Assembly (NCBI RefSeq): GCF_018129965.1
Contig: NZ_JAFCKW010000001.1
Span: 310,001-374,000, forward strand
Direction of reading: 5' to 3'
DNA length: 64,000 nucleotides
From: Bradyrhizobium diazoefficiens
GTDB lineage: Bacteria; Pseudomonadota; Alphaproteobacteria; Rhizobiales; Xanthobacteraceae
Below the pieces are notes generated by a model. The model worked only from the letters and a program-made list of their open reading frames with translations. It was not told the DNA's origin and did not search any database. The translations under genes and the position numbers were made by a program. The stretch's first letter is position 1, and each line of letters starts with the position of its first letter. Below are positions 42,288 through 52,019 of the stretch, piece by piece.

Positions 42288-42573
42288 CGTCCCTCTCGCA
42301 CCACGCCCTGTTGACAAGCGAGGTGCCTCTAACCAAATCGCTCAAGCCTCTTGCACCGCGCCGAGATCGATAGATGGAACTCCAATTCCGATCTTCTCGT
42401 GACCGCATTTTTGCTGGATTGTTTCCGGACCGAACATTCACAGGAGTGGCAGACGCGCGAAGCTTGGCTCATCACGCGACAATGCTCGTCGCTTCCTCAG
42501 CTCTCGATGCGACAAGCGCCGCGAGCAAGCGCCGTGGTCCGGCGGACGGCCGCCCATGGGGCAGACGCCACCT

Positions 42574-43563
42574 CTAGGCCGCCAGCCTCTGCTGCTCGCG
42601 GAACGCTCCGATCGCCATATGCACGAGATGAAGCTTGCCCTTCACCGCCGGCGAAATGTCGAACGGATAGGCATCGTTCATCCCGAGCGAGCGGTTGAGC
42701 TCGTTCAGGCCGCGCGAGAGCGGGCTCCACAACGCCAGCAGCGCCTCGAAGTCGCTCTCCAGATAGGGGTCCGTGAGGGTCTGCCGGGCGCGTTCGTCGA
42801 GGGACAAGGGCAGACCGGCCAAGGAGTCGAGTGTCGACAGGATGTGAAGAAAATGCGCGAACGTCTCCGCCCAATCCTCCCAGGGGTGGGAGGTGGCGTA
42901 TTCGCTGATGAAGCCGCTCCGGTCGTATGACCGATCCGCGCGGCCGTAATAATTGCTGATGGCTGCCTGATAGTCCTGCGTCTCGTCGCCGAAGATCAGC
43001 TTGAACGGCGCCTGCAGTGTGGTGCCGTTGATCAGCAGGTCCCAGTAGAAATGGCCGATCTCGTGCCGGAAATGTCCGAGCAGTGTGCGGTACGGCTCCC
43101 GAAACGCCACGCGGCGGGCTTCGCGCTCGACATCGTCGGCTTCCGCAAGATTGAGGGTGATGACACCCGAAAGATGCCCCGTCAGGATCGGATTGATCTC
43201 GTCGGAGAGGATGTCGAATGCGACGCGGTCACCGCTACGGGAGACGAGCGGAAGCTCGAGGCGACGAAGATCATAGAGAAGACGGCGCTTGGCCTCCTCC
43301 ACGCGCCGCCAGAGCATGACGTTCCTGGTGCTTCCGAGATTCGGGATGGTCCGTGTGAGGCGACAGGAGTCGCAGTACCACTCCGCGCCATTGACGCACC
43401 AGTTGCAGCCGATGATCTCGCGGTTGCGGCAGGCTTGATTCAACGCGAGTTTCGTCAGCTTGATGTCCGACAGATCGAACACCAACTGGGTCCCACAATT
43501 CGTGCACGCGGTATGCTCGAACGAGACCGGCTCCCGGCACGATGGACACTGAAACAGTTTCAC
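42574..43563 (-). CDS. zinc-ribbon metallopeptidase-like protein
   Basis: A 329-residue cytoplasmic protein. The N-terminus holds three Cys pairs (FQCPSCREPV, TACTNCGTQL, then GCNWCV and WYCDSCRLT), a double zinc ribbon. The middle has a gluzincin motif HEIGH (residues 167-171) in LLGHFRHEIGHFYWD, with a likely third ligand in WEDWAETFAHFLHI. It belongs to the family annotated as putative zinc-binding metallopeptidase (formerly DUF2248). Substrate unknown. It uses a GTG start with AGGA upstream. Confidence 0.82.
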   Translation of the reverse strand: MKLFQCPSCREPVSFEHTACTNCGTQLVFDLSDIKLTKLALNQACRNREIIGCNWCVNGAEWYCDSCRLTRTIPNLGSTRNVMLWRRVEEAKRRLLYDLRRLELPLVSRSGDRVAFDILSDEINPILTGHLSGVITLNLAEADDVEREARRVAFREPYRTLLGHFRHEIGHFYWDLLINGTTLQAPFKLIFGDETQDYQAAISNYYGRADRSYDRSGFISEYATSHPWEDWAETFAHFLHILSTLDSLAGLPLSLDERARQTLTDPYLESDFEALLALWSPLSRGLNELNRSLGMNDAYPFDISPAVKGKLHLVHMAIGAFREQQRLAA

Positions 43564-43606
43564 GTGGTACGATCCTAAAGATCCGGTATGCCGGAAGACC
43601 GGCTCA

Positions 43607-43822
43607 TCAGCTGGACGGATTCTTGCGAGCGTCGTCCTTGCCGGCGAGCAACGCGCGCTGCATCCGAAGTGCCTGCTGCCTTAGCATGCCGGCTCGTTTC
43701 GCGCTCAAGCGATTCGACCGCGAGCGTGGCTTCGTGGCAGGCGGATTCTCGCCGACCGGCACGGAACAACAATATCGCTCTGGCTGAACCGACATCGGTC
43801 CGGCATTTCGTTTCGGAGCCAT
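43607..43822 (-). CDS. possible basic hypothetical protein, 71 aa
   Basis: A weak candidate: 71 residues starting MAPKRNAGPMSVQPERYCCS, rich in Arg and Lys. No ribosome site or family support; it is listed only because it fills part of a gap on the same strand as the metallopeptidase gene. Confidence 0.25.
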   Translation of the reverse strand: MAPKRNAGPMSVQPERYCCSVPVGENPPATKPRSRSNRLSAKRAGMLRQQALRMQRALLAGKDDARKNPSS

Positions 43823-43871
43823 GGTGTCACAACGACGGATCGACCACCAGGTTCCTACCGGCGGCGGCCAG

Positions 43872-43896
43872 GGAACCTTTGCCAATTTATCCGGTT
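43872..43896 (+). promoter_or_regulatory. possible EcfG-type general stress promoter
   Basis: GGAAC at 43872-43876 and GGTT at 43893-43896 are 16 bp apart. The alphaproteobacterial EcfG consensus is GGAAC-N16/17-CGTT, so there is one mismatch in the -10 part. The site is 32 bp upstream of the PRC-barrel start. Stress control fits PRC-barrel genes but is inference. Confidence 0.35.
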
Positions 43897-43927
43897 GGGA
43901 CCGCGCTAACGATTGAGGAGGACTAAG

Positions 43928-44320
43928 ATGAAGAAGTTCGCTTTGGCATGTGCTCTCGCGGTTGCCGCCGCCACCGCCGCGCATGCGGCAACCACCACGG
44001 TCAAATCAGCGCCGGCGGAAAGCTGGACCGTGACCAACTACTACAAGCAGGCCGTCTACGATCCCAAGGAGAGCAAGATCGGCGACGTCGACGACGTGCT
44101 GGTCGACAAGTCCGGCAAGATCACCGGTCTCGTCCTCGGTGTCGGCGGTTTCCTGGGCGCCGGCGAGAAGGACGTCATCGTTCCCTTCAGCGCGGTCAAG
44201 ACCGCCAAGAAGAACGACAAATGGTGGCTGACGATCGACGAAACCAAGGACACGCTCAAGGAAGCGCCGGGCTTCAAGTACGACAAGGCCAGCACGACCT
44301 GGGTGCCCGAGAAGAAGTAA
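43928..44320 (+). CDS. secreted PRC-barrel domain protein
   Basis: A 130-residue protein with a signal peptide (KKFALACALAVAAATAAHA) and one PRC-barrel (about 30-110): SKIGDVDDVLVDKSGKITGL, then VLGVGGFLGAGEKDVIVPFS and LTIDETKDTLKEAPGFKY. Exported PRC-barrel proteins are frequent in rhizobia and often belong to general stress regulons; the ligand is unknown. GAGGAGG lies just before the ATG. A clear terminator follows. Confidence 0.88.
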   Translation: MKKFALACALAVAAATAAHAATTTVKSAPAESWTVTNYYKQAVYDPKESKIGDVDDVLVDKSGKITGLVLGVGGFLGAGEKDVIVPFSAVKTAKKNDKWWLTIDETKDTLKEAPGFKYDKASTTWVPEKK

Positions 44321-44347
44321 GTCGTTTCCGACCCAAGTCTCAGTCGA

Positions 44348-44377
44348 GGGCATGCCGCCGATGCGGCGTGCCCTTTT
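44348..44377 (+). terminator. rho-independent terminator after PRC-barrel gene
   Basis: An 11-bp stem GGGCATGCCGC/GCGGCGTGCCC with one G-T pair and a 4-nt loop, followed directly by TTTTCTTT. Confidence 0.82.
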
Positions 44378-44488
44378 CTTTGTCGCGACCAGCGCCGCGC
44401 CTCCGGGCGTCCGCTTTGTCCTGCAGATACGACAATGCCGCCGTCAGCCTGACGGCGGCATTGTCAGCTCAGTCGTTCGGCAGTCGGC

Positions 44489-45211
44489 TCAGTTGCGCGG
44501 AGCCGTTGCCGCCGCGGAGCGCGCCTGCGATGCTGCCGCGGGTGCGCCAGGTTCGGTGCCCGGAGCTGCCGGCGCACGCGAGCGCATGATCGCGGCATCG
44601 ATCTCGGCAATCACACGGCGCTGGATCGCCTCGTTCTTGTCGATCGAGATGTGGCCGACGCCGGTGCCGCGCACGTCGACATTGTCGAGCTTGCCGCGGA
44701 AACCTTCGGCAGGCTTCACCGGCTCGCCCGGGCCGTCGCCGATGTAGATGTTGATGTAGCGTTCCGCGCCGCTGGTGAGCTTGGTCTTGAACACCGAATC
44801 GAGGCCGATCGCGAGCTTCACGGGGACGCCGAGCTGTTTGAGTTTGGCGATCATGTCCGGCAGCGCGGTCGCACCCGATGAATGGCCGACCAGGACGATG
44901 GTCTTGATGCGGCCGGCCTTGTAGGCGGCCGCGGCTTCATCGGCGAGCGAGGACCAGGACACGAAGTTCGCGACGGTCACAGGGATGCCCTGTGCCTGGA
45001 GGCGGGAGCCGATCGTGTCGAGCCCGAGCGAGAAGATGTTGAGCACGCCGCGGAGCAGGTAAACATGCGTGGTGGCGGCGGCCTGGCTGGGCGCGGCCCT
45101 GGCGGGGGCCGGGCTGATGGCGACAGCTGACAGCAGCAGAAGGCAGATCGCCCAAACGCGGAGGGCGGGCAATTGGCTGGCGCCGGCGGTGTCACGGCCG
45201 TTCGGTCTCAT
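44489..45211 (-). CDS. secreted serine-hydrolase-like protein, paralogue of the LysM hydrolase
   Basis: About 240 residues with a signal peptide (VWAICLLLLSAVAISPAPAR). The core matches the hydrolase at 39660-40592 segment by segment: VYLLRGVLNIFSLGLDTI (versus IYLFRGAMGPIFSTGMDRL), LVGHSSGATALP (elbow), AERYINIYIGD and VGHISIDKNEAIQRR. It has no LysM domain. The start ATG 45211 is preceded by AGGGAAAAGA; longer starts are open. The substrate is unknown; a periplasmic role is likely. Confidence 0.75.
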   Translation of the reverse strand: MRPNGRDTAGASQLPALRVWAICLLLLSAVAISPAPARAAPSQAAATTHVYLLRGVLNIFSLGLDTIGSRLQAQGIPVTVANFVSWSSLADEAAAAYKAGRIKTIVLVGHSSGATALPDMIAKLKQLGVPVKLAIGLDSVFKTKLTSGAERYINIYIGDGPGEPVKPAEGFRGKLDNVDVRGTGVGHISIDKNEAIQRRVIAEIDAAIMRSRAPAAPGTEPGAPAAASQARSAAATAPRN

Positions 45212-45503
45212 TGATCTTTTCCCTGGGGACATACGCTTTGCGATTGGGCGAAATCGTAGCCACGGCCTGCGCGCAGACGCAACAAAGAGGCGCGTGAACG
45301 GCAATCTTAGCCACCGGCAGTGACCATCCCGCAACACCTGCACGAAACCGGCCATCGAAGGGCCTGTTTTGAGACCAATTTTCTACGGCCAATTGCGACC
45401 GGGCAAGGTCATTCCTATGTCAGGGCTCCGCTGACCTCCTCAAGGGACGGCTCCAGCCTCCCTTCCCCAGCCCCCGGACTTCCCCTCAAGACTTGCGGCC
45501 ATC

Positions 45504-46427
45504 ATGTCTTCCATCATTTCCGTCACCAATCTGTCGAAGACCTATGGGTCCGGCTTCAAGGCGCTCAAGAACGTCAATCTGGACATCCGGCGCGGCGAGA
45601 TTTTTGCGCTGCTCGGCCCGAACGGCGCCGGCAAGACCACGCTGATCTCGATCATCTGCGGCATCGCCAATCCGAGCGAGGGCCGCGTCCTCGTCTCCGG
45701 CGAAGACATCAAGACCTCCTACCGCAAGGCGCGCTCGCTGATCGGGCTGGTGCCACAGGAGTTGCACACCGACGCCTTCGAGAGCGTGTGGGCGACCGTG
45801 AGCTTCTCCCGGGGCCTGTTCGGCAGGCCGAAGAATCCGGCTCATATCGAGAAGGTGCTCAAGGACCTCTCGCTCTGGGACAAGAAGGACAACAAGATCA
45901 TCACCCTCTCCGGCGGCATGAAGCGCCGCGTGATGATCGCCAAGGCGCTGTCGCACGAGCCGCAGATCCTGTTTCTCGACGAGCCGACCGCCGGTGTCGA
46001 CGTCGAGCTGCGCAAGGGCATGTGGGAGGTGGTGCGGACCCTCCAGCAGTCCGGTGTCACCATCATCCTGACCACGCATTACATCGAGGAAGCCGAGGAG
46101 ATGGCCGACCGCATCGGTATCATCAACAAGGGCGAGATCGTGCTGGTCGAGGACAAGGCGACCTTGATGCAGAAGCTCGGCAAGAAGCGGCTGAAGCTGC
46201 ATTTGCAGGGCACAGTCGCCTCGCTGCCCGAGAGCCTCAGCCAGTACGAACTCGACGTCTGCGACGGCGGCGCGACGCTGGTCTACGACTACGACACCAA
46301 AGGCGATCGTACCGGCATCACCAGCCTGCTCAGCGACCTGCGCAACGCCGGCATCCGTTTCAACGATCTCGACACGACCCAATCGTCGCTCGAGGACATC
46401 TTCGTCGACCTCGTGAGGACGTCATGA
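45504..46427 (+). CDS. ABC-2 type transporter ATP-binding protein
   Basis: A 307-residue ABC ATPase: Walker [15 protein letters not shown]-loop [10 protein letters not shown], signature [15 protein letters not shown], Walker [13 protein letters not shown] and switch His [11 protein letters not shown], then a C-terminal extension (about 215-307) typical of the YadG-like exporter group. It forms a transporter with the permease encoded next; the ATG of that gene overlaps its stop (ATGA). The cargo is unknown, perhaps a lipid or polysaccharide. A related pair in E. coli is yadG-yadH. Confidence 0.9.
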   Translation: MSSIISVTNLSKTYGSGFKALKNVNLDIRRGEIFALLGPNGAGKTTLISIICGIANPSEGRVLVSGEDIKTSYRKARSLIGLVPQELHTDAFESVWATVSFSRGLFGRPKNPAHIEKVLKDLSLWDKKDNKIITLSGGMKRRVMIAKALSHEPQILFLDEPTAGVDVELRKGMWEVVRTLQQSGVTIILTTHYIEEAEEMADRIGIINKGEIVLVEDKATLMQKLGKKRLKLHLQGTVASLPESLSQYELDVCDGGATLVYDYDTKGDRTGITSLLSDLRNAGIRFNDLDTTQSSLEDIFVDLVRTS

Positions 46428-47185
46428 ACTACCGCGCTGTCCGCGCCATCTATCTGTTCGAAATGGCGCGCACCTGGCGCACGGTGCTGCAAAGCATCGT
46501 CTCGCCGGTGGTGTCGACCTCGCTCTATTTCGTGGTGTTCGGTGCCGCGATCGGCTCGCGCATCAACCAGGTCGAGGGCGTCAGCTACGGCACCTTCATC
46601 GTCCCGGGCCTGATCATGCTCTCGGTGCTGACACAGAGCATCGCCAACGCCTCGTTCGGCATCTACTTCCCGAAATTCACCGGCACGATCTACGAGATCC
46701 TGTCGGCGCCGATTTCCTATGTCGAGATCGTGCTGGGATATGTCGGCGCCGCCGCGACCAAATCGATCATTCTGGGGCTGATCATCCTGGCGACAGCCGG
46801 CCTGTTCGTGCCGCTGCACATCCATCACCCGGTCTGGATGCTGACCTTCCTGGTGCTGACGGCGGTAACCTTCAGCCTGTTCGGCTTCGTCATCGGCATC
46901 TGGGCCGACGGGTTCGAAAAGCTCCAGATGATCCCGATGCTGGTGGTGACGCCGCTGACCTTCCTCGGAGGCAGCTTCTATTCCATCGACATGCTGCCGC
47001 CCACCTGGCGCACGGTGGCGCTGTTCAACCCCGTGGTCTATCTTATCTCCGGCTTCCGCTGGAGTTTCTACGAGATCGCGGACGTCAGCGTTGCCGTCAG
47101 CATCGGCATGACGCTGGCGTTCCTGGTGATCTGTCTTGCCGTGATCTGGTGGATCTTCCGCACCGGTTACCGGCTGAAGAACTAA
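46424..47185 (+). CDS. ABC-2 type transporter permease
   Basis: A 253-residue inner-membrane protein with six helices (ABC-2 fold): [40 protein letters not shown], and the conserved [20 protein letters not shown] loop before [15 protein letters not shown]. It is translationally coupled to the ATPase by a 4-bp overlap. The true start is ATG at 46424; the open frame reaches far upstream inside the ATPase gene but is not coding there. Confidence 0.9.
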   Translation: MNYRAVRAIYLFEMARTWRTVLQSIVSPVVSTSLYFVVFGAAIGSRINQVEGVSYGTFIVPGLIMLSVLTQSIANASFGIYFPKFTGTIYEILSAPISYVEIVLGYVGAAATKSIILGLIILATAGLFVPLHIHHPVWMLTFLVLTAVTFSLFGFVIGIWADGFEKLQMIPMLVVTPLTFLGGSFYSIDMLPPTWRTVALFNPVVYLISGFRWSFYEIADVSVAVSIGMTLAFLVICLAVIWWIFRTGYRLKN

Positions 47186-47227
47186 CTGCGATTCCGGGGC
47201 GCGAACTCGCCCCGGAAGCACGGCAAG

Positions 47228-47551
47228 TTACCGGTAACAGTGGAAGCGATTGTAGCCGTCATAATAGCCGCGGCAGCGGCGATGGCCGTGATAGGGGATG
47301 CCAAGGATACCGTCCACGGCACCCACGGCTCCGCCGACGCCAGCGCCGACAACGCCTCCGACCGCACCGCCGACCGGGCCTGCAATACGGTTACCTTCAT
47401 AGGAGCCTTCCTGGGCGCCGCGGACGATCCCCTGGGCGTGACCGGGCTGCGACAGGCAGGTGAGACCGAGAAGGATGGCAGCGCCAGCGAAGAGCAGGCG
47501 GGCAGAACGACCGGCCGGCAGCGAGGCGGCGGCGACACGAACTCTGTTCAT
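47228..47551 (-). CDS. secreted glycine-zipper small protein
   Basis: A 107-residue protein with an N-terminal signal peptide (about 1-40), a glycine-zipper stretch (GPVGGAVGGVVGAGVGGAVG) and a short C-terminus ending with HGHRRCRGYYDGYNRFHCYR. Such proteins sit in or across the rhizobial envelope; the exact role is unknown. The start is ATG at 47551; the frame extends further upstream without support. Confidence 0.6.
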   Translation of the reverse strand: MNRVRVAAASLPAGRSARLLFAGAAILLGLTCLSQPGHAQGIVRGAQEGSYEGNRIAGPVGGAVGGVVGAGVGGAVGAVDGILGIPYHGHRRCRGYYDGYNRFHCYR

Positions 47552-47857
47552 TACTTTTCCTAAGGGTAAGCCGGCCGCGGGACCCGCAGGCCGAGACATG
47601 GGCGCTGCACTAACGCCGCGGAGCCCAATTGGTTGCGCCCACATGGCAAAAGGCGCCACAATGCAGGCGGGCCGGCTCGCGAAAATGTCAGCAGCGCCGC
47701 GACCTGCGCGCCGCCAAGCGGCCTTGCTTACGCCCGCCATCACGTTAACGATGGCCGGGCAGGCCGCTGGAACGAAAGCCGGACTGCAGGCATATTGCAC
47801 GCCGGGGGACGGAGAGCCGCGGCGTCTAGCGTGAACAGGCCGGAGGCCAGAATTCAA
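47552..47857. other. 306-bp intergenic spacer
   Basis: The spacer between the divergent glycine-zipper and L,D-transpeptidase genes. It contains no ORF I trust, no obvious palindrome and no repeat; promoters for both genes must be here. Confidence 0.4.
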
Positions 47858-48649
47858 ATGCGTTTCCAGATGCGTTCCTACGTCATCGCTTTAACCTCCC
47901 TGATGCTCCTGAGCGCCGGCGCCGCGCAGGCCAAGGTCGAGATCACCGTCGACAAGGACAATCAGCAGATGACCGTCGCCGTCGACGGCGTCGCGCGCTA
48001 CCACTGGCAGGTGTCGACCGGCATTCCCTCGCGCGAAACGCCGAGCGGCGCGTTCCGCACCTTCCGCATGGAAGAGGATCACTACTCCAAGGAATTCGAC
48101 GACGCGCCGATGCCGCACGCGATCTTCTTCACCAAGGCCGGACACGCCATCCACGGCACCGACTCGGTTGGCCGGCTCGGCTCGCCCGCCTCGCATGGCT
48201 GCGTGCGGCTGTCGCGCCAGAATGCCTCGACACTCTACGCGCTGGTGCAGCAGCAGGGCGTGCTCAACACCACGGTGACGCTGACAGGCTCGGCGCAGGT
48301 GGCGCTGGCCCGCAATCCGCGCGTCCGGACCAACAACGCGGTCGCTCGCGCACCGCAGCCGGCGGAAGAGCAATACGCCACCACGACCGATCCGGTGAAT
48401 CTTGCGCCGCCGGCGCAACCCGCCCGCCGCTACATGCCGCAGGATGACAGCTACATTTATCCGGCTGACGGCAGCGACACCGGCGCGCGCTATCCGGCGC
48501 CGCGCCCGATCACCCGCCCCTACGGCACGCAGGCGTACCAGCAGCTGCCCCAGCCGTCCTATGAGCAGGGCTATGGTCAGCCGGGCTCTTATTATCAGCC
48601 ACAGCCCCGGCAGGTGTATCAGCCGCGCGGTTACTACTACCAGAACTGA
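47858..48649 (+). CDS. L,D-transpeptidase (YkuD domain)
   Basis: A 263-residue exported protein: signal peptide (about 1-25), then a YkuD domain (about 26-145) with His99 in HAIHGTD and the catalytic SHGCVRL motif (Cys115). It cross-links or edits peptidoglycan (3-3 bonds) or attaches proteins. The remaining half is a Pro/Gln/Tyr-rich disordered tail (QPSYEQGYGQPGSYYQP), typical of rhizobial members. The start is ATG 47858; the open frame continues 75 codons upstream, but the signal peptide marks the real N-terminus. Confidence 0.9.
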   Translation: MRFQMRSYVIALTSLMLLSAGAAQAKVEITVDKDNQQMTVAVDGVARYHWQVSTGIPSRETPSGAFRTFRMEEDHYSKEFDDAPMPHAIFFTKAGHAIHGTDSVGRLGSPASHGCVRLSRQNASTLYALVQQQGVLNTTVTLTGSAQVALARNPRVRTNNAVARAPQPAEEQYATTTDPVNLAPPAQPARRYMPQDDSYIYPADGSDTGARYPAPRPITRPYGTQAYQQLPQPSYEQGYGQPGSYYQPQPRQVYQPRGYYYQN

Positions 48650-48673
48650 GGCGATCTGAGCGCGGCGGCGCCG

Positions 48674-51600
48674 TCAGCCGCCCTCACCGACCAGCACGAA
48701 CGGCGCCCACACGGCAGGATCGGCATTGCGGGATGACGACCGGTCGGCAATCAGAGCCTTCATCGACCGGCGTAGCGCTTCGGCGCGGCCGATGCCGGGA
48801 TGTGCCGTGAGCTCGGAGAAGGTGCCCGTGGTCAGCCGTACAGCCGCATCGGAATCGACCGGCCAATGCGAGACGAGAAGCGCTCGCGCCCCGGCATAGA
48901 AGAACGCGCGCGCAAGGCCCGACAGGCCTTCGGCGCCCGGCTTGTCACCGGCTGCCGTGTTACAGGCCGAAAGCACCGCCCAGTCGGCATCCAGCTTGAG
49001 CTTGGCGATGCGGCTTACCGTGAGCAGGCCGTCGTCGTCGCTGGTCGGCTTGTCCGGCAGCGTCAGCACGAGCGCGGGTTCGCTAAGGCCGCTGACCTCG
49101 CCCGCCACGAGGCCATGGGTTGCGAAATCGACGACACGATATTGATCGAGCGCCAGCGAACTGACGCTGGTCACGGTCGCCGCTGCGCCCAGCTTGACGT
49201 CATCCTGCGGCGAGGCGCCGAGCGCACGCGCCACGGCCTGGAGTTCGCTGGCTGTTTCCGGCAGCGCAGGCAGCCCCGTGCGCAGGCGCTCGAGATCGAC
49301 GGACGTGCCGTCATAGTAGCTCTGGTATGGCTGCACATTGCGCCCCACCCGCTTGTCACCCGACGAACGCCGCAACACCGGATCACCAAATCCGATGAAC
49401 GGTTTTTGCGCGCGCGAGTCCCTCGCGAAGCTCCGCAACGCACGCAGGCTCGGCACCGACGGCAAAACCGTGATGGCGCGCTCGTTGAGCAGCCATGCCG
49501 CCTGCCGAAAGCGGTCGGCAGACGCCATGTCGGGCTTCCTGGTCACCAGCACATGAAATGGCAGGCTGGTGAGCGCACCGGCCGGGACAACCAGCAATTT
49601 TGGCTTGCCGGCGATGTCGGCCGATAGAGGGCCGAACAGCGCGGTGTAAAGTTCGAACGACGCATCGAGGTCGAATGACGATTGGGCCGCCTCGGGATTG
49701 GACAGCCCGAGCCGCAGTTGGGCGACGCGGTCGCTGATTTCGCGACTTCCGAGCGCGATCTGACGCAGCGCGCTTGCCTCACGCGTCACCGCCACCGCAT
49801 AGGTCCTGTCGCCGCGCACGACGAACGCAACGAGAACCTCGCCCGGCTTCAACAAGCTTTGCGTTTGCGTCATCGACAGCGGCTGCGGGTTTGACAGATC
49901 GGCGTAAGCGGGAAAGCTGCGGTCGAGCTGGGCCGAGACGTCGTCGAACAATTTTCGCGTTCGCGCGCTCTGCGCGCGCAGGCTGGCGATCAGCGCGTCG
50001 TTGCGCCTGCTGTCCGCCTGCCCGAGTTCGGAGGTCGTGCGCCTGTCGATTGTTTCGAGGCTCGCTTTCAGGTCCTGCTGCCGCCTCACCAGTCCGGCGA
50101 TGGCATCGTTGCCGGCGCCGAACCGGGCCGCCATCTGCGACAGCGCGGCCCCCGCGCTGGTCTCGTGCGCGCGCTGGATGGCGCCGAAAGCCTCGTCCCT
50201 CGCAGCGTCGTCGGGCTTGCCGTCGGAGACGCGCCAGATTGCATCGATCAGCCAGGGATCAATCTCGGGAAAACGCACAAACTGCGCCGTCTTCTCTGCG
50301 TTGAGCGCGGCGGCGGCAAGCCGCAGCCGCGCCAGGGCATCCGGCCACTTACCTTCGCGGCGATCGGCATCGGCCAGGTTGATCACCGTGGCGATGGAGT
50401 CGTGATGCCGTGGCCCGAGCCTGTCCCGCGCGATCGCGAGCGCGCGCTCGAGCCGGCTGCGCGCGTCGGTCATGTTGCCGGTCTTGAGGTCGAGAAGCGC
50501 GAGGCTGCGCAGGTCCTTCACGAGTTGCGGATGCGCGCCGCCGAGCACGCGTTCGTCGATCTCCAGACAGCGCAGCAGATAGGGACGGCCCTCATCGATG
50601 CGGCCCGCGTCCACCAGGGCCTGTCCGAGCGAACCGGCCGCCAGCGCAGTCGGACCGCTGCCTTCGCCGAACTTGCGCTCCATGGCGGCCAGCGAGCGCC
50701 GGTAGAGATCGAGCGCCTGAGCGTGGCGTCCCAGTTCGGCATAACTGTTCGCCAGATTGTTCAGGGCGCGGCCGGCGTCCGGGCTCTCGGGCCCAAACGT
50801 CTTTTCGTAGATCGAAAGCACACGCTCCTGCAGGCCTGCAGCCGTATCGTGCCTGCCTTCAGCCGAATAGACGTTGGCGAGATTGTTCAGCCCGATTGCG
50901 GTGGTCGGGTGACTGGGACCGTAAATCTTCTCGTAGATCTGCAGGGTCTGCTGATAGAGCGTTTCGGCCTCGGCATAGCGCGCCTCGTGCTCGAGTACGG
51001 TGGCGAGATTGCCCATGGTGCCCGCGACATTCAGGTGCCCGTCACCGTTTCGTGCGCGCGTGATGGCAAGCGCCCGCCGCATTGCCGCCTCGGCATCGGA
51101 CAGCCGCCCGGCGTCCAGATAAAGGTTGCCGAGATCGTTGAGCATCTTGTCGTAGTTCAAGGCGCTCTCGGCATTCCTGCCGAAGCTGCGGTCGAGCAGG
51201 TCGAGTCCCAGCTTCAGCATGCGCTCGCCGTCGTCGAAGCGTCCGAGCAGTCCATAGACGTCGCCGAGATCGTCCATGGCGGAGGCAACGTCCGACGGCG
51301 GTGCGTTGGCGCCTTGCAGGGACGCGAGAGCCCTTTCGAGATAGCCGGCCGCTTCATTGAAATTCTCCTTGTCGCGCGCGAGCCCGCCGAGCGCCGACAG
51401 CGTGCCGGCGAGCCTCCCGTCATTGGCGCCAAAAGCGTTGCTGCCAAGCGCGAGCGCACGCTCGGCGACCGAGGTGGCCTCCGCCCGGCGCTCGAGCATG
51501 CCGAGCGATGCGACCAGGATCTTCGAGGTCCGCAGCGTCGAAGCGACATCGCTGTTGCGCAGCTTGATGGCGAGCGCCGCGTTCAGCTTGTCGATGGCTT

Positions 51601-51862
51601 CAGGGAAACGGCCGAGATTGTGAAGGAACATGCCCTCGTTATGCAGGACGCCGGCATAGTTCATGTTGTCCGCACCCTGGCGGCGACGCACCAGGGGTTC
51701 GAGCTTCTGGGCGGCCGCGAGCCCCTCGGCCCACCGGCCGCTCTCCGTGGCCGCGTTCATCTGCACGAGCAGCGAATCAAAATCGCTGCCGCGCTGGGCG
51801 AGGACCGGTCCGGACAGCAGGGCCGCAATCAAGAATGTGACAAACAGGCGGGCGCGGTTCAT
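48674..51862 (-). CDS. secreted TPR-CHAT domain protein (caspase-like)
   Basis: About 1,062 residues: signal peptide (RLFVTFLIAALLSGPVLA), about ten tetratricopeptide repeats (about 30-560), a helical linker with coiled-coil character (about 600-720) and a C-terminal CHAT protease domain (about 770-1060). The dyad is visible: His916 in FATHGLVAGE and Cys967 in LSACNTAAGD; SHWPVDSDAAV also fits. CHAT proteins are caspase relatives; some are proteolytic effectors (for example the type III-E CRISPR-associated Csx29, and gasdermin-activating proteases), but this one is exported and no effector substrate lies alongside. The ATG at 51862 is chosen for the signal peptide. Confidence 0.88.
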   Translation of the reverse strand: MNRARLFVTFLIAALLSGPVLAQRGSDFDSLLVQMNAATESGRWAEGLAAAQKLEPLVRRRQGADNMNYAGVLHNEGMFLHNLGRFPEAIDKLNAALAIKLRNSDVASTLRTSKILVASLGMLERRAEATSVAERALALGSNAFGANDGRLAGTLSALGGLARDKENFNEAAGYLERALASLQGANAPPSDVASAMDDLGDVYGLLGRFDDGERMLKLGLDLLDRSFGRNAESALNYDKMLNDLGNLYLDAGRLSDAEAAMRRALAITRARNGDGHLNVAGTMGNLATVLEHEARYAEAETLYQQTLQIYEKIYGPSHPTTAIGLNNLANVYSAEGRHDTAAGLQERVLSIYEKTFGPESPDAGRALNNLANSYAELGRHAQALDLYRRSLAAMERKFGEGSGPTALAAGSLGQALVDAGRIDEGRPYLLRCLEIDERVLGGAHPQLVKDLRSLALLDLKTGNMTDARSRLERALAIARDRLGPRHHDSIATVINLADADRREGKWPDALARLRLAAAALNAEKTAQFVRFPEIDPWLIDAIWRVSDGKPDDAARDEAFGAIQRAHETSAGAALSQMAARFGAGNDAIAGLVRRQQDLKASLETIDRRTTSELGQADSRRNDALIASLRAQSARTRKLFDDVSAQLDRSFPAYADLSNPQPLSMTQTQSLLKPGEVLVAFVVRGDRTYAVAVTREASALRQIALGSREISDRVAQLRLGLSNPEAAQSSFDLDASFELYTALFGPLSADIAGKPKLLVVPAGALTSLPFHVLVTRKPDMASADRFRQAAWLLNERAITVLPSVPSLRALRSFARDSRAQKPFIGFGDPVLRRSSGDKRVGRNVQPYQSYYDGTSVDLERLRTGLPALPETASELQAVARALGASPQDDVKLGAAATVTSVSSLALDQYRVVDFATHGLVAGEVSGLSEPALVLTLPDKPTSDDDGLLTVSRIAKLKLDADWAVLSACNTAAGDKPGAEGLSGLARAFFYAGARALLVSHWPVDSDAAVRLTTGTFSELTAHPGIGRAEALRRSMKALIADRSSSRNADPAVWAPFVLVGEGG

Positions 51863-52019
51863 GCGAAAATCCCGTCGCGCGTCGAACGGCAATGTGCGCA
51901 GGATAGGGGCAGGCATCGCAGCTGTCGACAGCAACAGAACGCACCCGCTTGAAGCACGCGCGCCTATGGAATAAGCCCGGCGTATAAATGCCGTCCTTTC
52001 CAATGGACTTCGGACTGTG

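Larger units (their letters stand above)
43564..43927. other. 364-bp spacer; at most one weak ORF
   Basis: The spacer between two divergent genes holds one weak minus-strand ORF (listed at 43607-43822) and the likely promoter of the PRC-barrel gene. I see no RNA gene or repeat in it. Confidence 0.4.
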
